DNA from: Kibdelosporangium sp. MJ126-NF4
GTDB lineage: Bacteria; Actinomycetota; Actinomycetes; Mycobacteriales; Pseudonocardiaceae
Assembly (NCBI RefSeq): GCF_000826545.1
Contig: NZ_CDME01000013.1
Coordinates: 92,333-156,332 of the forward strand
Direction of reading: 5' to 3'
Length of the DNA: 64,000 nt
The notes beneath the pieces are model-generated. The model was not told the origin of the DNA. It saw nothing but the letters and a program-made list of their open reading frames with translations, and made no database searches. This document shows, one piece after another, positions 25,401 through 33,230 of the stretch. Each line of letters opens with the position of its first letter. Position 1 is the stretch's first letter. A program made the translations under genes and the position numbers.

Positions 25401-26038
25401 GGCGTGCTCCGTGCGTCCAGTGTCGTTGATCGCAGCAGATTGGCGATCAGTGTGCTCATCTCGAACCGAGACAGCCGCAGTACGAGATCGTCGTCATCTT
25501 CGCCCGCACTCTCGACATCGATGGCCCCCGGCCAGAGGTTGCGATGCGCGAGCCCATGATCATGCAGGAAGGTCAAGGCGTTCGACAACTGCGAAAGGTA
25601 GCGGATGGCGTGCAGGGGCCGCTCCTTGATGTAACCGGTCGCACCCGGCACACTTGCCAGGTCGTGCACGCTCCCCCGAGTTACGACGAACGCGAAACCC
25701 TTGACGTTCGAGCCCTCCTGTTCAACAGACTCGGGCCCCTCATACCCGCCATCCACGATCTCAGGAAGAGCCGGGTGTCGCAGCGCATTCGCACGGACCA
25801 GGACTCGGACCTCCTGGCCCCACATCACTCCCCCGTGTGCCGAGATATCGACATAAACCTGAAGTGCGACGGGCCGCGAATCTCCGTCAACAAGGTCGTA
25901 GCGATAGAGAATACCTCGAATAACCTCCTGACGGACAGCCGATAACTCAACCCCTCTCGGCGGCCGGTAGGGACCATGTCGTGCCGCCGGGCCACTGAAG
26001 AACCCCAAGATCAACTGATCGACCGATGCACTGTCCAC
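22409..26038 (-). CDS. pseudokinase fused to UPF1-like SF1 helicase (MkoA-like)
   Basis: The protein has 1209 residues. Residues about 40-345 have a Ser/Thr-kinase fold: LSNALTFLHDHGLAHRNLWPGAIDV, SDVYGLGVIAWEWF, RPSAGSVHQEI. The beta-3 Lys is Gln (VALQV), HRD is HRN and DFG is SRF, so it should be inactive. Residues about 690-1190 are a COG1112-type superfamily 1 helicase: motif I GPPGTGKTE, motif II VVEEAAK, motif III LLGDHRQLPA, TLDRQFRMRPPIGELV, LTPYREQAKRL, and motif VI NVMISRASKLLVIVG. The start is GTG. It leads the operon of four overlapping genes. Kinase plus RNA-type helicase followed by PLD is the published Mokosh type I layout; assignment to that family is inference from architecture. 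Confidence 0.82.
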   Translation of the reverse strand: MDSASVDQLILGFFSGPAARHGPYRPPRGVELSAVRQEVIRGILYRYDLVDGDSRPVALQVYVDISAHGGVMWGQEVRVLVRANALRHPALPEIVDGGYEGPESVEQEGSNVKGFAFVVTRGSVHDLASVPGATGYIKERPLHAIRYLSQLSNALTFLHDHGLAHRNLWPGAIDVESAGEDDDDLVLRLSRFEMSTLIANLLRSTTLDARSTPGQIRNFLLNQGVDGRALVYFSPERIDFLYPSDDGAQFLDDQASDVYGLGVIAWEWFFGPIAEKPPGDSERVRQWARQLRRQLEQRLKDERSLPRKLCDLIARMIAEKSTVRPSAGSVHQEIRTNYAALSAYFAATPSDQPFLVAFMPRESIPTVHEWGWVRTSPTTPDGRNELGAFLEEDLSEAVLVHAPHGAEPYFEAGNTAAKREAQHLLIGKRGAWFCQPFRPSGPLRNTAPAIEEVLLIKYVVPLDSHRARGIRSRLAVSPFQQRVSPIEAVAYDIHPAELRAMLIGRPQWTPMVEATRSTSRIAPHEMEVEQALDWLLEYQGVQLRAREYAYERVEDAAVNQVKLIFDHPRDRNRLHSSPLLAKYAASSRRRPPFADFFGYLAKTEESATIEVVGDDRGMPSRRAFQGEVRFHTRENETTILVVASSTTGRLPERGWLRPHDDVGSRVALQRQHDARWNMLDDRVLLDQLRNPLTINGFREPWQRAVDALPGKELKGKGGEVVVDMLVSQPFFAIQGPPGTGKTEIASRAIAAYVNEQPGDRVLVSAQANYALDNLALRVLRKLGAVDEKNRMVPLRDVVAVRVVAPSTDSVDDTPMAQFKIGEVVHRRRQVIADEIKEDIRKHDELWHDIRSSYLATLPTSLPELSDRFLRGANIVFATCLAATRRSLATNDASLFDWAVVEEAAKAWPGELAIPLSQGLRWSLLGDHRQLPAHRRDEVLDFLQECADDDHPDISIHGRRFSAYREIFEVFANLFEQKRVDTPRRMQRPLRTLDRQFRMRPPIGELVSRVFYPATTGDEEEWNGGPLPKGMLETAGNVEPHQFTTPGLLAGRDLIWLDTDGLKGCKNEGNWYNEGEVGVIAELVRRMGPHAAKGLVVLTPYREQAKRLREVESLAKRVWTIPAYQGHEEDVVIVSLVRDQAYGGPDQPKRNIGYLIQPELVNVMISRASKLLVIVGNHGHFAAVGDFWAKLCAGVEQFGVRLPAGRVFEQ

Positions 26039-26350
26039 GTATACCCGCCCGCAGTGAGAGCCACGACGCGCAACACCCTAGCCTGCGAACAGTATGCAGC
26101 GAGCAGTGGGCTACGGGATACACATACCACGATACACATACCACGATTCACCACTCCGCAACTGATCTGCAACTGATCCTTACGGTCGCACGGTCGCACC
26201 ATCAGCTGATCTTGATGCGGCCGCACAGGAAAGTGACACCGGACGGAAGGATGGCCAGATGTGATCCACCCTCGACGTGATCGCGGAGAATCGTGTAGCA
26301 CTTCGGGGCCTACCCGACCGGCCTGATCAAGTCTGCAGTACTTTCATCCA
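26039..26350. other. 312-bp intergenic region with three tandem duplications
   Basis: This divergent region upstream of the helicase operon has no supported gene. It holds consecutive perfect or near-perfect tandem duplications: a 14-mer GATACACATACCAC twice (26117-26144), an 11-mer GCAACTGATC[T/C] twice (26158-26179) and an 8-mer ACGGTCGC twice (26182-26197). It is less GC-rich than its neighbours and should contain the promoters for 26038 (-) and 26351 (+). Confidence 0.6.
26117..26144. repeat. 14-bp perfect tandem duplication
   Basis: GATACACATACCAC occurs twice head to tail, followed by a partial third copy (GATTCACCAC). It lies about 80-105 bp upstream of the helicase start. Confidence 0.85.
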
Positions 26351-26914
26351 GTGAACTCGTCAATCCCATGGTGGGCCACGGCGCTGATCGGCATCGTGGG
26401 GACACTTCTCGGCGGCCTGATACCGCTCAGCCTTGGACTGCTCAACCGAAGCAGCGAACGCAAACGCCTCGCCCGAGCCGAGAAGCTCGAGTACTACCCC
26501 GCGCTCACCCGCACGGCCAACTCGCTGACACAACTCAAGGTATGGCCCGCTGAACCAGGTGACCTGCACGAACGTCGCGCCGCAGTCGAAGCCGCCGCTG
26601 AAAACGTCGCGTTCATCGCCCCTGCCTCCGTGACACTGACCGCGATCCACGTGCTGGACACCGCCGAGAAGCTGGCCAACACCATTGAGACCATTCGCCG
26701 CGAAACCCGGCCTGGCCACGACGACAAAGTGGATCAGCGCTTCATCGACCACCTCACGGCCGACATCGCCGATCTCAGGACCGCCGTCCGAACATTCGGC
26801 ACTGCCAGTCGAAAGGACATCGAAATCAAAACGCCGTACCTGCATCTCCGCGAAAACGACCCGACCGAGCGCACGCACAACCCAGCATCGGCATCTGGTC
26901 AGCGGTCAAGTTGA
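26351..26914 (+). CDS. membrane-anchored helical protein of unknown function
   Basis: The 187-residue protein has one N-terminal membrane segment (WWATALIGIVGTLLGGLIPLS, about 7-27) followed by a charged helical cytoplasmic part with a long amphipathic stretch (AAVEAAAENVAFIAPASV and TLTAIHVLDTAEKLANTIETIRRE). The start is GTG with no strong ribosome site. The 3' end overlaps the convergent NB-ARC gene by 16 bp. It is divergent from the Mokosh-like operon. I cannot assign a function; a small membrane effector is possible. Confidence 0.65.
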   Translation: MNSSIPWWATALIGIVGTLLGGLIPLSLGLLNRSSERKRLARAEKLEYYPALTRTANSLTQLKVWPAEPGDLHERRAAVEAAAENVAFIAPASVTLTAIHVLDTAEKLANTIETIRRETRPGHDDKVDQRFIDHLTADIADLRTAVRTFGTASRKDIEIKTPYLHLRENDPTERTHNPASASGQRSS

Positions 26915-28995
26915 CGACGGATCTCCTCGACTCGTGGGTCATCGAGCTCGACGCACGTTGTCAGCACCTGCCTGAGTAGCCGCTCCGATTCCTTCCTGCG
27001 ATCAAGCCGCCGCAGTACCGCAGCGAGACTGAGCAACGTGAACGTCAGGCCATATGTGTCGCCGATCCTCTCGCGACGCTCGGCCACATCCTCGTAGAGC
27101 TGCGCCGCTTCTTCGAGATTCCCCAGGTCGGCGTGAACTGCGGCCAGGTTGTTCAATGCCCATACTTCCCCATAGCGATCGTTGATCGAGCGAAACGATC
27201 CGACCGCCTCGTTCGAGTGGTCAAGGGCGGCATCGAAGTTGCCGAGCTCACGGTGAATACCACTCAGGCTGTTCCCGGAAACACCCTTGCCATGCTGGTC
27301 TCCGACCTCACTGAATAATGTGTACGCACGCGACGCAAGCTCCAGAGCTCCGACGAGGTCATGGCGCTCACGACGCGCCTGACCGTAGGCGTTGCATGCC
27401 CACGCGGTGTTGTACGGATCTCTCAACTCGATCCATAAATTCAAGGCGCGCTCGAAGTATGCTTCCGCCTCCGGGTACGCGCGTTGCTCACGGTACGCAA
27501 TGGCAAGGCCACCGGCGACAGCAGCGACTGCCGCCTTGACATCCACACCTTCCGCTGCCCGCAGACCGATCTGATGCGTACTGATCCAATCCGCCCAGAG
27601 CTTGCGTCGGTACAGAAAGGGCTGCATCGCAAGAGGAAGCTGCCATGCCACGTCCACGCCAATACGTGCCGCTTCTCGAGTGGCGGCTACGAGGTTTGCC
27701 TGCTCCTGCACAAACCATGTCATCGCCGCGTCCGCATCGGCGAAATCACCCCCCTCGCCAGCCGGTGGCGGTTCTTGTACCGGCCGCCGATACGGGTCGA
27801 GTAGCAGGGCAGCGCGTTGGGCAGTCTGCGAATAGTACTTGAGTGCCGCGTGGACAGCCTGGAAGCGCGTGTCCGGATGTTCGTCGATCTCGGCACACTC
27901 TGCCGCATAGATACGGAGAAGGTCATGGAACCGGAATTGATCCGGCTGATGCGGCTGAAGCAAGCACGCGGCAACAAGAATCTCCAGAGACCGTCGCAGC
28001 TTCGCAGGACCGAGTCCGGTCAGCGCGGAGGCTGCCGCGCGGCCGATGTACGGCCCCGGGTGCAGGCTGAGCAGGCGAAACACGGCGGCAGGTGTTTCGG
28101 CCAACGTCCGGTACGAAACAGCGAACACAGTTCGCACCGTCGTGGCCGGATCGTCGGTTTCGAGCAGGTCCAGTCTTTCCCGCTCGTCTGCCAGCTCTGC
28201 CGCCAGGCCATCGATCGTCGTATACGGATCAGTGACGATGCGATCGGCGGCAATTCGCAGTGCGAGTGGCAGATTGCCACAGATCTCGGCGAGGCGTTGC
28301 GCGCCGGCATCGTGTCCGGCCAGACGTTCGATACCGACGATTTCCCGCAGGAGATCGACCGACTCCCGAATCTCAAGTGGGGCAAGGTGAACGCTGACCG
28401 CGCCTTCCCGAACCACCAACCCGGAAAGGGCGTTTCGACTGGTTACCACGACTGCGACGGTCGACGCACCGGGAAGCAACGGACGCACCTGCTCTGCGCT
28501 GCGAGCGTTGTCCAGTACGACGATCATGCGTCGGCCACTGACCGCGCTCCGGAACAGACCGGCCTTGCTGTCCAGAGTCCCGGCGATCCGGGCTTCGGGA
28601 AAGTGCAGTGCGGCAAGGAACCCGTCGAGAATGTCCTGCGGTTCGGCCGCGGGGTTGACCGGGTCCACTCCACGCAGATCCGCGTAAAGTATCCCGTCCG
28701 GAAAGTCGGCCTTGGCGCGATGTGCCCAGTGGACCACCAAAGCGGACTTGCCGACACCAGGAGGGCCGACGATGACCAACACTGTCGGCGACTCCGGATG
28801 TCGCCTCGCGAGCTTGTCCAGCAGCGCCAGGTTCGCGTCCCTACTGGTGAAGTGCGACGTCTGTCTCGGCAACAGCTGCGGCGGAAGTTCCGGACTCACG
28901 TTGTCGAAACCACGGTACTGACGGAACCGACGTGGACAACGTTCGCTCGGATCACAGCGATACTGTAGTCGCAGGCGAATTCCCTGTGCCGACAC
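26899..28995 (-). CDS. NB-ARC/TPR STAND ATPase without DNA-binding domain
   Basis: The 698-residue protein has an NB-ARC domain: Walker A GPPGVGKSA near 80, Walker B RMIVVLDNARS near 160, VVVTSRNALSGL sensor, and GNLPLALRIAADRI (GxP motif). A winged-helix part follows (AVFRLLSLHPGPYIGRAAASAL, HDLLRIYA), then C-terminal TPRs from about 500 (AYFERALNLWIEL, LGNFDAALDHSNEAV, LGNLEEAAQLYEDV). It looks like an AfsR protein without the SARP part. The GTG at 28995 has no ribosome site; GTG 28899 (at NVSPELPPQLL) is an alternative. Role (signal-responsive switch, possibly defence) is inferred. Confidence 0.82.
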   Translation of the reverse strand: MSAQGIRLRLQYRCDPSERCPRRFRQYRGFDNVSPELPPQLLPRQTSHFTSRDANLALLDKLARRHPESPTVLVIVGPPGVGKSALVVHWAHRAKADFPDGILYADLRGVDPVNPAAEPQDILDGFLAALHFPEARIAGTLDSKAGLFRSAVSGRRMIVVLDNARSAEQVRPLLPGASTVAVVVTSRNALSGLVVREGAVSVHLAPLEIRESVDLLREIVGIERLAGHDAGAQRLAEICGNLPLALRIAADRIVTDPYTTIDGLAAELADERERLDLLETDDPATTVRTVFAVSYRTLAETPAAVFRLLSLHPGPYIGRAAASALTGLGPAKLRRSLEILVAACLLQPHQPDQFRFHDLLRIYAAECAEIDEHPDTRFQAVHAALKYYSQTAQRAALLLDPYRRPVQEPPPAGEGGDFADADAAMTWFVQEQANLVAATREAARIGVDVAWQLPLAMQPFLYRRKLWADWISTHQIGLRAAEGVDVKAAVAAVAGGLAIAYREQRAYPEAEAYFERALNLWIELRDPYNTAWACNAYGQARRERHDLVGALELASRAYTLFSEVGDQHGKGVSGNSLSGIHRELGNFDAALDHSNEAVGSFRSINDRYGEVWALNNLAAVHADLGNLEEAAQLYEDVAERRERIGDTYGLTFTLLSLAAVLRRLDRRKESERLLRQVLTTCVELDDPRVEEIRRQLDR

Positions 28996-29021
28996 GGTTC
29001 TTGATCATTACGGGACATCCT

Positions 29022-29783
29022 TCAGTGGCTGGCCACGGTGACCAGCCAGCCGGAGTGGTCGGTGGTGCCCATCATGTCGATCTCGGTGGTCCTGACGACC
29101 GACACGTCGTCACTGACGTACACGTGCTGGACGCTGCCGTCGCCACGGCGGGAGAATCCGCTCGGGTCGCAGTCCCGCATGCTCGGGGAACCATGGTCGC
29201 GCAGGTTGAAGTCTCCGGCGACGACCACGGGCCGTGGGTAGCCGCCCGCACGCCTCATCAGTTCCTGGCACTGCGCGAGCGCGGTCGGCGCGTTGTCCGA
29301 CGACAGATGCGTGCTGCACGCGCTGAGTTCAGCCGCGGGCAGGCACGCCCACGACCGTAGCTCGCCGATGCCGTCCGTGGCCGTGTATTGGGCGGTGTGG
29401 ATGCCGGATTCTCCCGTGGTGCCCGCGAACCTGTCCGTGACAATGATGATGTTGCCGTAGCGCTGGTCGCCGTCCCGGCACAGCACGGGTGTGCCGTCGA
29501 GGTTGCGTGCCTCGACGAACAACGCACGAGCGGGCCCCATGGCTGGTCGCAGCCGCTCGATGTCGCCCGAACAGGCCTCGTTCACCGACAGCACCTGCGG
29601 CCTGCTCACCCTGATGACCTCGGCGGCCCTGGCCATCACCGCGTCGCCCTGGTAGCAACCGGCCATGCCGCCGTGGCAGATGTTGAGCTGCAGCACAGTG
29701 ATCACGGTCCCGGGGATCGTCGCCGACGCCGACGGCGCGGCCAACAAGGCGAACGTGGTCAGGACGATGATCACGCGATGCAT
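29022..29783 (-). CDS. secreted endonuclease/exonuclease/phosphatase-family protein
   Basis: The 253-residue protein starts with a signal peptide (MHRVIIVLTTFALLAAPS, cleaved near ASA-TIPG), so it is exported. EEP-fold motifs are LQLNICHGG, QVLSVNEACSGD (metal Glu), VVVAGDFNLRD (DxN) and TTDHSGWLV (catalytic DH). Four or more cysteines suggest disulphides. Such enzymes cut DNA, RNA or phosphoesters outside the cell; substrate unknown. I chose ATG 29783 over 29822 because it gives a clean signal peptide. Confidence 0.82.
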   Translation of the reverse strand: MHRVIIVLTTFALLAAPSASATIPGTVITVLQLNICHGGMAGCYQGDAVMARAAEVIRVSRPQVLSVNEACSGDIERLRPAMGPARALFVEARNLDGTPVLCRDGDQRYGNIIIVTDRFAGTTGESGIHTAQYTATDGIGELRSWACLPAAELSACSTHLSSDNAPTALAQCQELMRRAGGYPRPVVVAGDFNLRDHGSPSMRDCDPSGFSRRGDGSVQHVYVSDDVSVVRTTEIDMMGTTDHSGWLVTVASH

Positions 29784-29914
29784 GGCACGACACAAGCAGA
29801 CTCCCGGCCCTGACACAAACATCCCGGCATGACAGGAATCTGAAAGCGATTATCGGTAGAGTCGACCGTGACGATTCCCCCGGCACCGGCCGGAAGAACC
29901 GGAGGGAGCGCCCG

Positions 29915-30700
29915 TTGAGGATGACTTCGCTGGCGGAGGACGGCGGCGAGTTCGAACCACCGGGCGTCGGGGACTTCTTCCTGCCGCCGATCTTCGGCGG
30001 TGTCACCAAGCCGATGGTGCTGATCGTGTTGTCGGTCGTCATCATCGCCGTGTTCTTCCTGCTCGCGTCACGCAACCTCAAACTCGTGCCCGGCAGGTTC
30101 CAGTTCATGGCCGAGGGCGTCTACGACTTCAGCCGCAACAGCATCACCCGTACGCAGATCGGCGCGGAGGACTTTCGGCCCTATGTGCCGTTGATCCTCA
30201 CGCTGTTCACGTTCACTCTGGTGAACAACATCTTCGGCATCGTCCCGATCATCCAGTTCCCGACGTTCGCGCACATCGGGTTCCCGCTGGCGCTGTCGGT
30301 ACTGGTGGTATACCCGATCTACCACATCGCGGGCATTCGCAAGCACGGCGCCCTCAAATACCTCAAGAAGGAACTCTTCATCCCCGGCGTGCCGAAGGCG
30401 ATCTACCTGCTGCTGACGCCGGTCGAGATCTTCAACAAGTTCTTCATGAATCCGCTCACCCTGGCCATCCGGGTGTTCGCCGCGATGTTCGCCGGGCACC
30501 TGATCATCCTGGTGTTCACGTTGGGTGGCCAGTACCTGCTCCTCAACGCGGACGCGTGGTTGAAACCGGTCTCCGCCGTCGCGTGGGTGCTGACCGTCGG
30601 GATGACGTTCCTCGAGGCGTTCATCCAGGTCATCCAGGCGTACATCTTCGCGTTGCTGGCCGCCCAGTACATCGGCACCGCGTTGGCCGAACACCACTGA
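29915..30700 (+). CDS. atpB: orphan F-type ATP synthase subunit a
   Basis: The 261-residue, five- to six-helix protein has all the marks of subunit a, the proton half-channel that faces the c-ring: GVGDFFLPPIFGG start, LVNNIFGIVPI, and the essential arginine in PLTLAIRVFAAMFAGHLI, then FIQVIQAYIFALLAAQYIG. The usual GNM after the Arg reads AAM. No other ATP synthase gene flanks it: a secreted nuclease gene lies upstream and partner-switching genes downstream, so this is a second, orphan copy or a displaced one. TTG 29915 lies 9 bases after GGAGG; ATG 29921 is an alternative. Confidence 0.9.
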   Translation: MRMTSLAEDGGEFEPPGVGDFFLPPIFGGVTKPMVLIVLSVVIIAVFFLLASRNLKLVPGRFQFMAEGVYDFSRNSITRTQIGAEDFRPYVPLILTLFTFTLVNNIFGIVPIIQFPTFAHIGFPLALSVLVVYPIYHIAGIRKHGALKYLKKELFIPGVPKAIYLLLTPVEIFNKFFMNPLTLAIRVFAAMFAGHLIILVFTLGGQYLLLNADAWLKPVSAVAWVLTVGMTFLEAFIQVIQAYIFALLAAQYIGTALAEHH

Positions 30701-30772
30701 GTCGAGCTCACGACCGCGGTGTGGGGAGTTACACTGAGTGACGACGTCGTGGACCGGCGAAGGTGGGCATGC

Positions 30773-31126
30773 GTGACGCAGCACAGGGAGCCAGGCCTGG
30801 AATGGGCCGTCGACCGGCACGACCGCTCGACGGTGGTACACCTCGTCGGCGAGATCGACATCGGCACAGTCCAGACGCTTGAGGAAGCCGTGCGGGCCGG
30901 GATGGGCTCCGTCGCACCGGTGGTCATCCTGGACCTCGCGGACGTCACCTTCCTCGGCTCGATCGGCCTGCGAGTCCTGGTGATGGCCCACAACGAGGCC
31001 ACCACCGCCGGGCGCACGCTCCGGGTGGTGGACGGGTCACCGATCGTGCATCGAGTTCTCCAGATCAGCGGCCTGAGCCAACTGCTGGCGTTGTACCCGA
31101 CGGTGGACGATGCAGAGGGTGTCTAG
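30773..31126 (+). CDS. STAS-domain anti-sigma factor antagonist (RsbV-like)
   Basis: The 117-residue STAS protein contains VVHLVGEIDIGTVQTLEEAV and VVILDLADVTFLGSIGLRVLV, where the Ser of LGSIG is the usual phosphorylation site. Such proteins, when unphosphorylated, free sigma factors from RsbW-type kinases. GTG 30773 follows GAAGGTGGG; an upstream GTG at 30719 would place a -10-like TACACT inside the gene. It is the first of a partner-switching set with 31209, 31898 and 33231. Confidence 0.85.
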   Translation: MTQHREPGLEWAVDRHDRSTVVHLVGEIDIGTVQTLEEAVRAGMGSVAPVVILDLADVTFLGSIGLRVLVMAHNEATTAGRTLRVVDGSPIVHRVLQISGLSQLLALYPTVDDAEGV

Positions 31127-31208
31127 GCGGTGCGGACGCACCGGCGACGGTGTGCGACCCTCTGAGATCTGTGACGAAGCACATAGCAGGAGCGGGTGAC
31201 ACGCGTCA

Positions 31209-31703
31209 ATGCTCGACGATCACGATTCGCGGCCAATGGCGGCACAACTGAGTATGTGGGCTGATCACCTGCCTCCAGTCGCCGCGGAAGTGGTCGCCAC
31301 GTCGGACCGCACGCGGCCACACGTCTACGCCCACCTGCCCGCCGAACCCGGCCAGGCCACTGTCGCCCGCAGGCAGATCGCCCAGTGGGCAACGCGGATC
31401 GGCCTGCCGGACGTGTTGACGCAGGACATCACCCTCGCCGCCGACGAGGCACTCAGCAACGCCATCGAACACGCCTACCGCGACTCCGCGGGCACCTTCG
31501 TCCTCTTCGCCGCCTGCGCCGCGTCGAGCAGGGCCGCCCGTGTCATCGTCACCGACCACGGGCACTGGCAGCCACCCGCCGCCGACCCGGGATTCCGTGG
31601 GCGTGGTCTCACGATGATGAACCGGCTGAGTGACGTCTTCCACCTCGTCCACACCGGCAACGGCACCACGGTGGTACTCGGTTGGACACTTCCCGCGGGC
31701 TGA
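31209..31703 (+). CDS. RsbW-like HATPase anti-sigma regulatory protein (1)
   Basis: The 164-residue protein carries a GHKL ATPase: LAADEALSNAIEHAYRD (N box), VIVTDHGHWQPP (G1) and GFRGRGLTMMNRLSD (G2). This is the compact anti-sigma kinase type that phosphorylates STAS proteins. The first 30 residues are variable; ATG 31209 is used though AGGAG lies rather far upstream, so the start may be off by a few codons. It follows the STAS gene by 82 bp. Confidence 0.82.
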   Translation: MLDDHDSRPMAAQLSMWADHLPPVAAEVVATSDRTRPHVYAHLPAEPGQATVARRQIAQWATRIGLPDVLTQDITLAADEALSNAIEHAYRDSAGTFVLFAACAASSRAARVIVTDHGHWQPPAADPGFRGRGLTMMNRLSDVFHLVHTGNGTTVVLGWTLPAG

Positions 31704-31897
31704 AGGAGAGTCTGTCCGGTGACGCGTTCCGAGGTCCGGTCCACCAGGACAGCCGTGATCCTTGCGCGACTAAGCCGCCAACAACACCCGTGCCCGCTCT
31801 CGGAAGTCGCTCACCAGTGGGTGCGCTCCCAGCGTCACCATGCGACGCTCCAGGCAACAGGTTGGTGTCCCACCCGTACCGGCGAAGGGGCCTGGCA

Positions 31898-33109
31898 TCA
31901 GTCCGGCAGGCGGCGCATGACCAGCAACGCGACGTCGTCCTCCGGCGGCATGGCCTGGGTCAGCACGGACATGGCCTTGGCGGCCACCACTTCGGCCGGT
32001 GCGACGCCGACTGCCTCGCACAGCATCGCCAGGCCGGTGTTCAACGGCCACCCCCGTCGTTCGACCAGCCCGTCGGTGTAGAAGGCGACAACCGCGTCCT
32101 GTGGGAGCTCGACGACATTGGTGCGGCGGCGTCGATCATGGCGGACACCGATCGGCGGGTCCGGCGGCAGCTCCAGCAGCCGCGACGGCTCACCCGCGAC
32201 GGCCAGCACAGGCGGTGGGTGCCCGGCCACCGAGACGCGGATCCTGTCGGAAGTCGGGTCGATCACCGCGTAGAGCACGGTGGCCATGGCACCCGGCTCG
32301 AAATGCATGGTCTTGCGGTTGAGTCGCTGTAACACCTCAGCCGGGTCGTCGACGTCGAGCAACGCGTAGGCGCGCAACGCGCTGCGCAAGCGGCCCATCA
32401 CGACCGCGGCAGGCAAACCGTGCCCGACGACGTCGCCCATCACAATGCCCCAACGGCCACCCGGCAGCTCGAAGACGTCGTACCAGTCGCCGCCGATACG
32501 CAGACCAGCGCCGGGCACGTAGCGTGCCGCGAACTCCAGGCCGGGCGGCCGCGGCAGCCGCGCGGGCAGCAGGCTGCGCTGCAACGCGCTGGCGGTGGCC
32601 CGCTCGGTCTGAGCCACCTGGGCCTGTGCCGCCAGTGCCATCCGATCGGCGGCCAGTTCCAGCACTTTGACGTCCTGTTCGGTGAACGGACGCGCGGTGA
32701 ACGTACCGACGTGCACGACACCCACCAGCTGTCCGGCGGCCACCATCGGCACGCCCAGCACGGTGTGCAGCCCTTTCTCCCACAGCAACGGGTTGACCAC
32801 GGTCGACGCGTCGACGTGGTCGATCACCACCGGCTTGCGTTCCGCGGCCACGCGCCCGGCGAAGCCCTTCCCGACCGGAATACGGACGCCCTGGCGGATC
32901 TCCTCGTCGAAACCAGCGGATGCCGTGGCGACCAGCTGGGCCGAGGCGTTGTCGTGCAGCAGCACAGTCGCGGTGTCCGCGGACAGTTGCTCGCGCACTC
33001 GCGACAGCAGCTCCTCCAGGAGCCTCTCCAGACCGAGATGTGCCAACGCCGAATCAGTCACGCTCTCGATCCGAAGCAACTGATCTTCGGCGCCAGCCTC
33101 ATCCACCAC
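31898..33109 (-). CDS. GAF-PP2C (SpoIIE/RsbU-type) serine phosphatase
   Basis: The 403-residue protein has a GAF domain (about 15-160: AGFDEEIRQGVRIPVGKGFAGRV, LLWEKGLHTVLGVPMVAAGQLVGVVHVG) and a SpoIIE phosphatase (about 185-400: GGDWYDVFELPGGRWGIVMGDVVGHGLPAA, and EDDVALLVMRRL, with metal-binding Asps). It would dephosphorylate STAS proteins, opposing the RsbW-like kinases on both sides. The start is GTG. It is divergent from the second HATPase gene with 121 bp between. The 194 bp after its stop hold nothing recognisable. Confidence 0.88.
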   Translation of the reverse strand: MVDEAGAEDQLLRIESVTDSALAHLGLERLLEELLSRVREQLSADTATVLLHDNASAQLVATASAGFDEEIRQGVRIPVGKGFAGRVAAERKPVVIDHVDASTVVNPLLWEKGLHTVLGVPMVAAGQLVGVVHVGTFTARPFTEQDVKVLELAADRMALAAQAQVAQTERATASALQRSLLPARLPRPPGLEFAARYVPGAGLRIGGDWYDVFELPGGRWGIVMGDVVGHGLPAAVVMGRLRSALRAYALLDVDDPAEVLQRLNRKTMHFEPGAMATVLYAVIDPTSDRIRVSVAGHPPPVLAVAGEPSRLLELPPDPPIGVRHDRRRRTNVVELPQDAVVAFYTDGLVERRGWPLNTGLAMLCEAVGVAPAEVVAAKAMSVLTQAMPPEDDVALLVMRRLPD

Positions 33110-33230
33110 CTGCCAAGGCTAACCAACAACTTCCGTCAGGTTCGCCGTCAGTGTGGTTACGACGAACGCGCGGCGGGTACTTGACGCGCGGGCCGACCAG
33201 CCCACTCGGAGGCAAGGAGCCGTACAGCGC

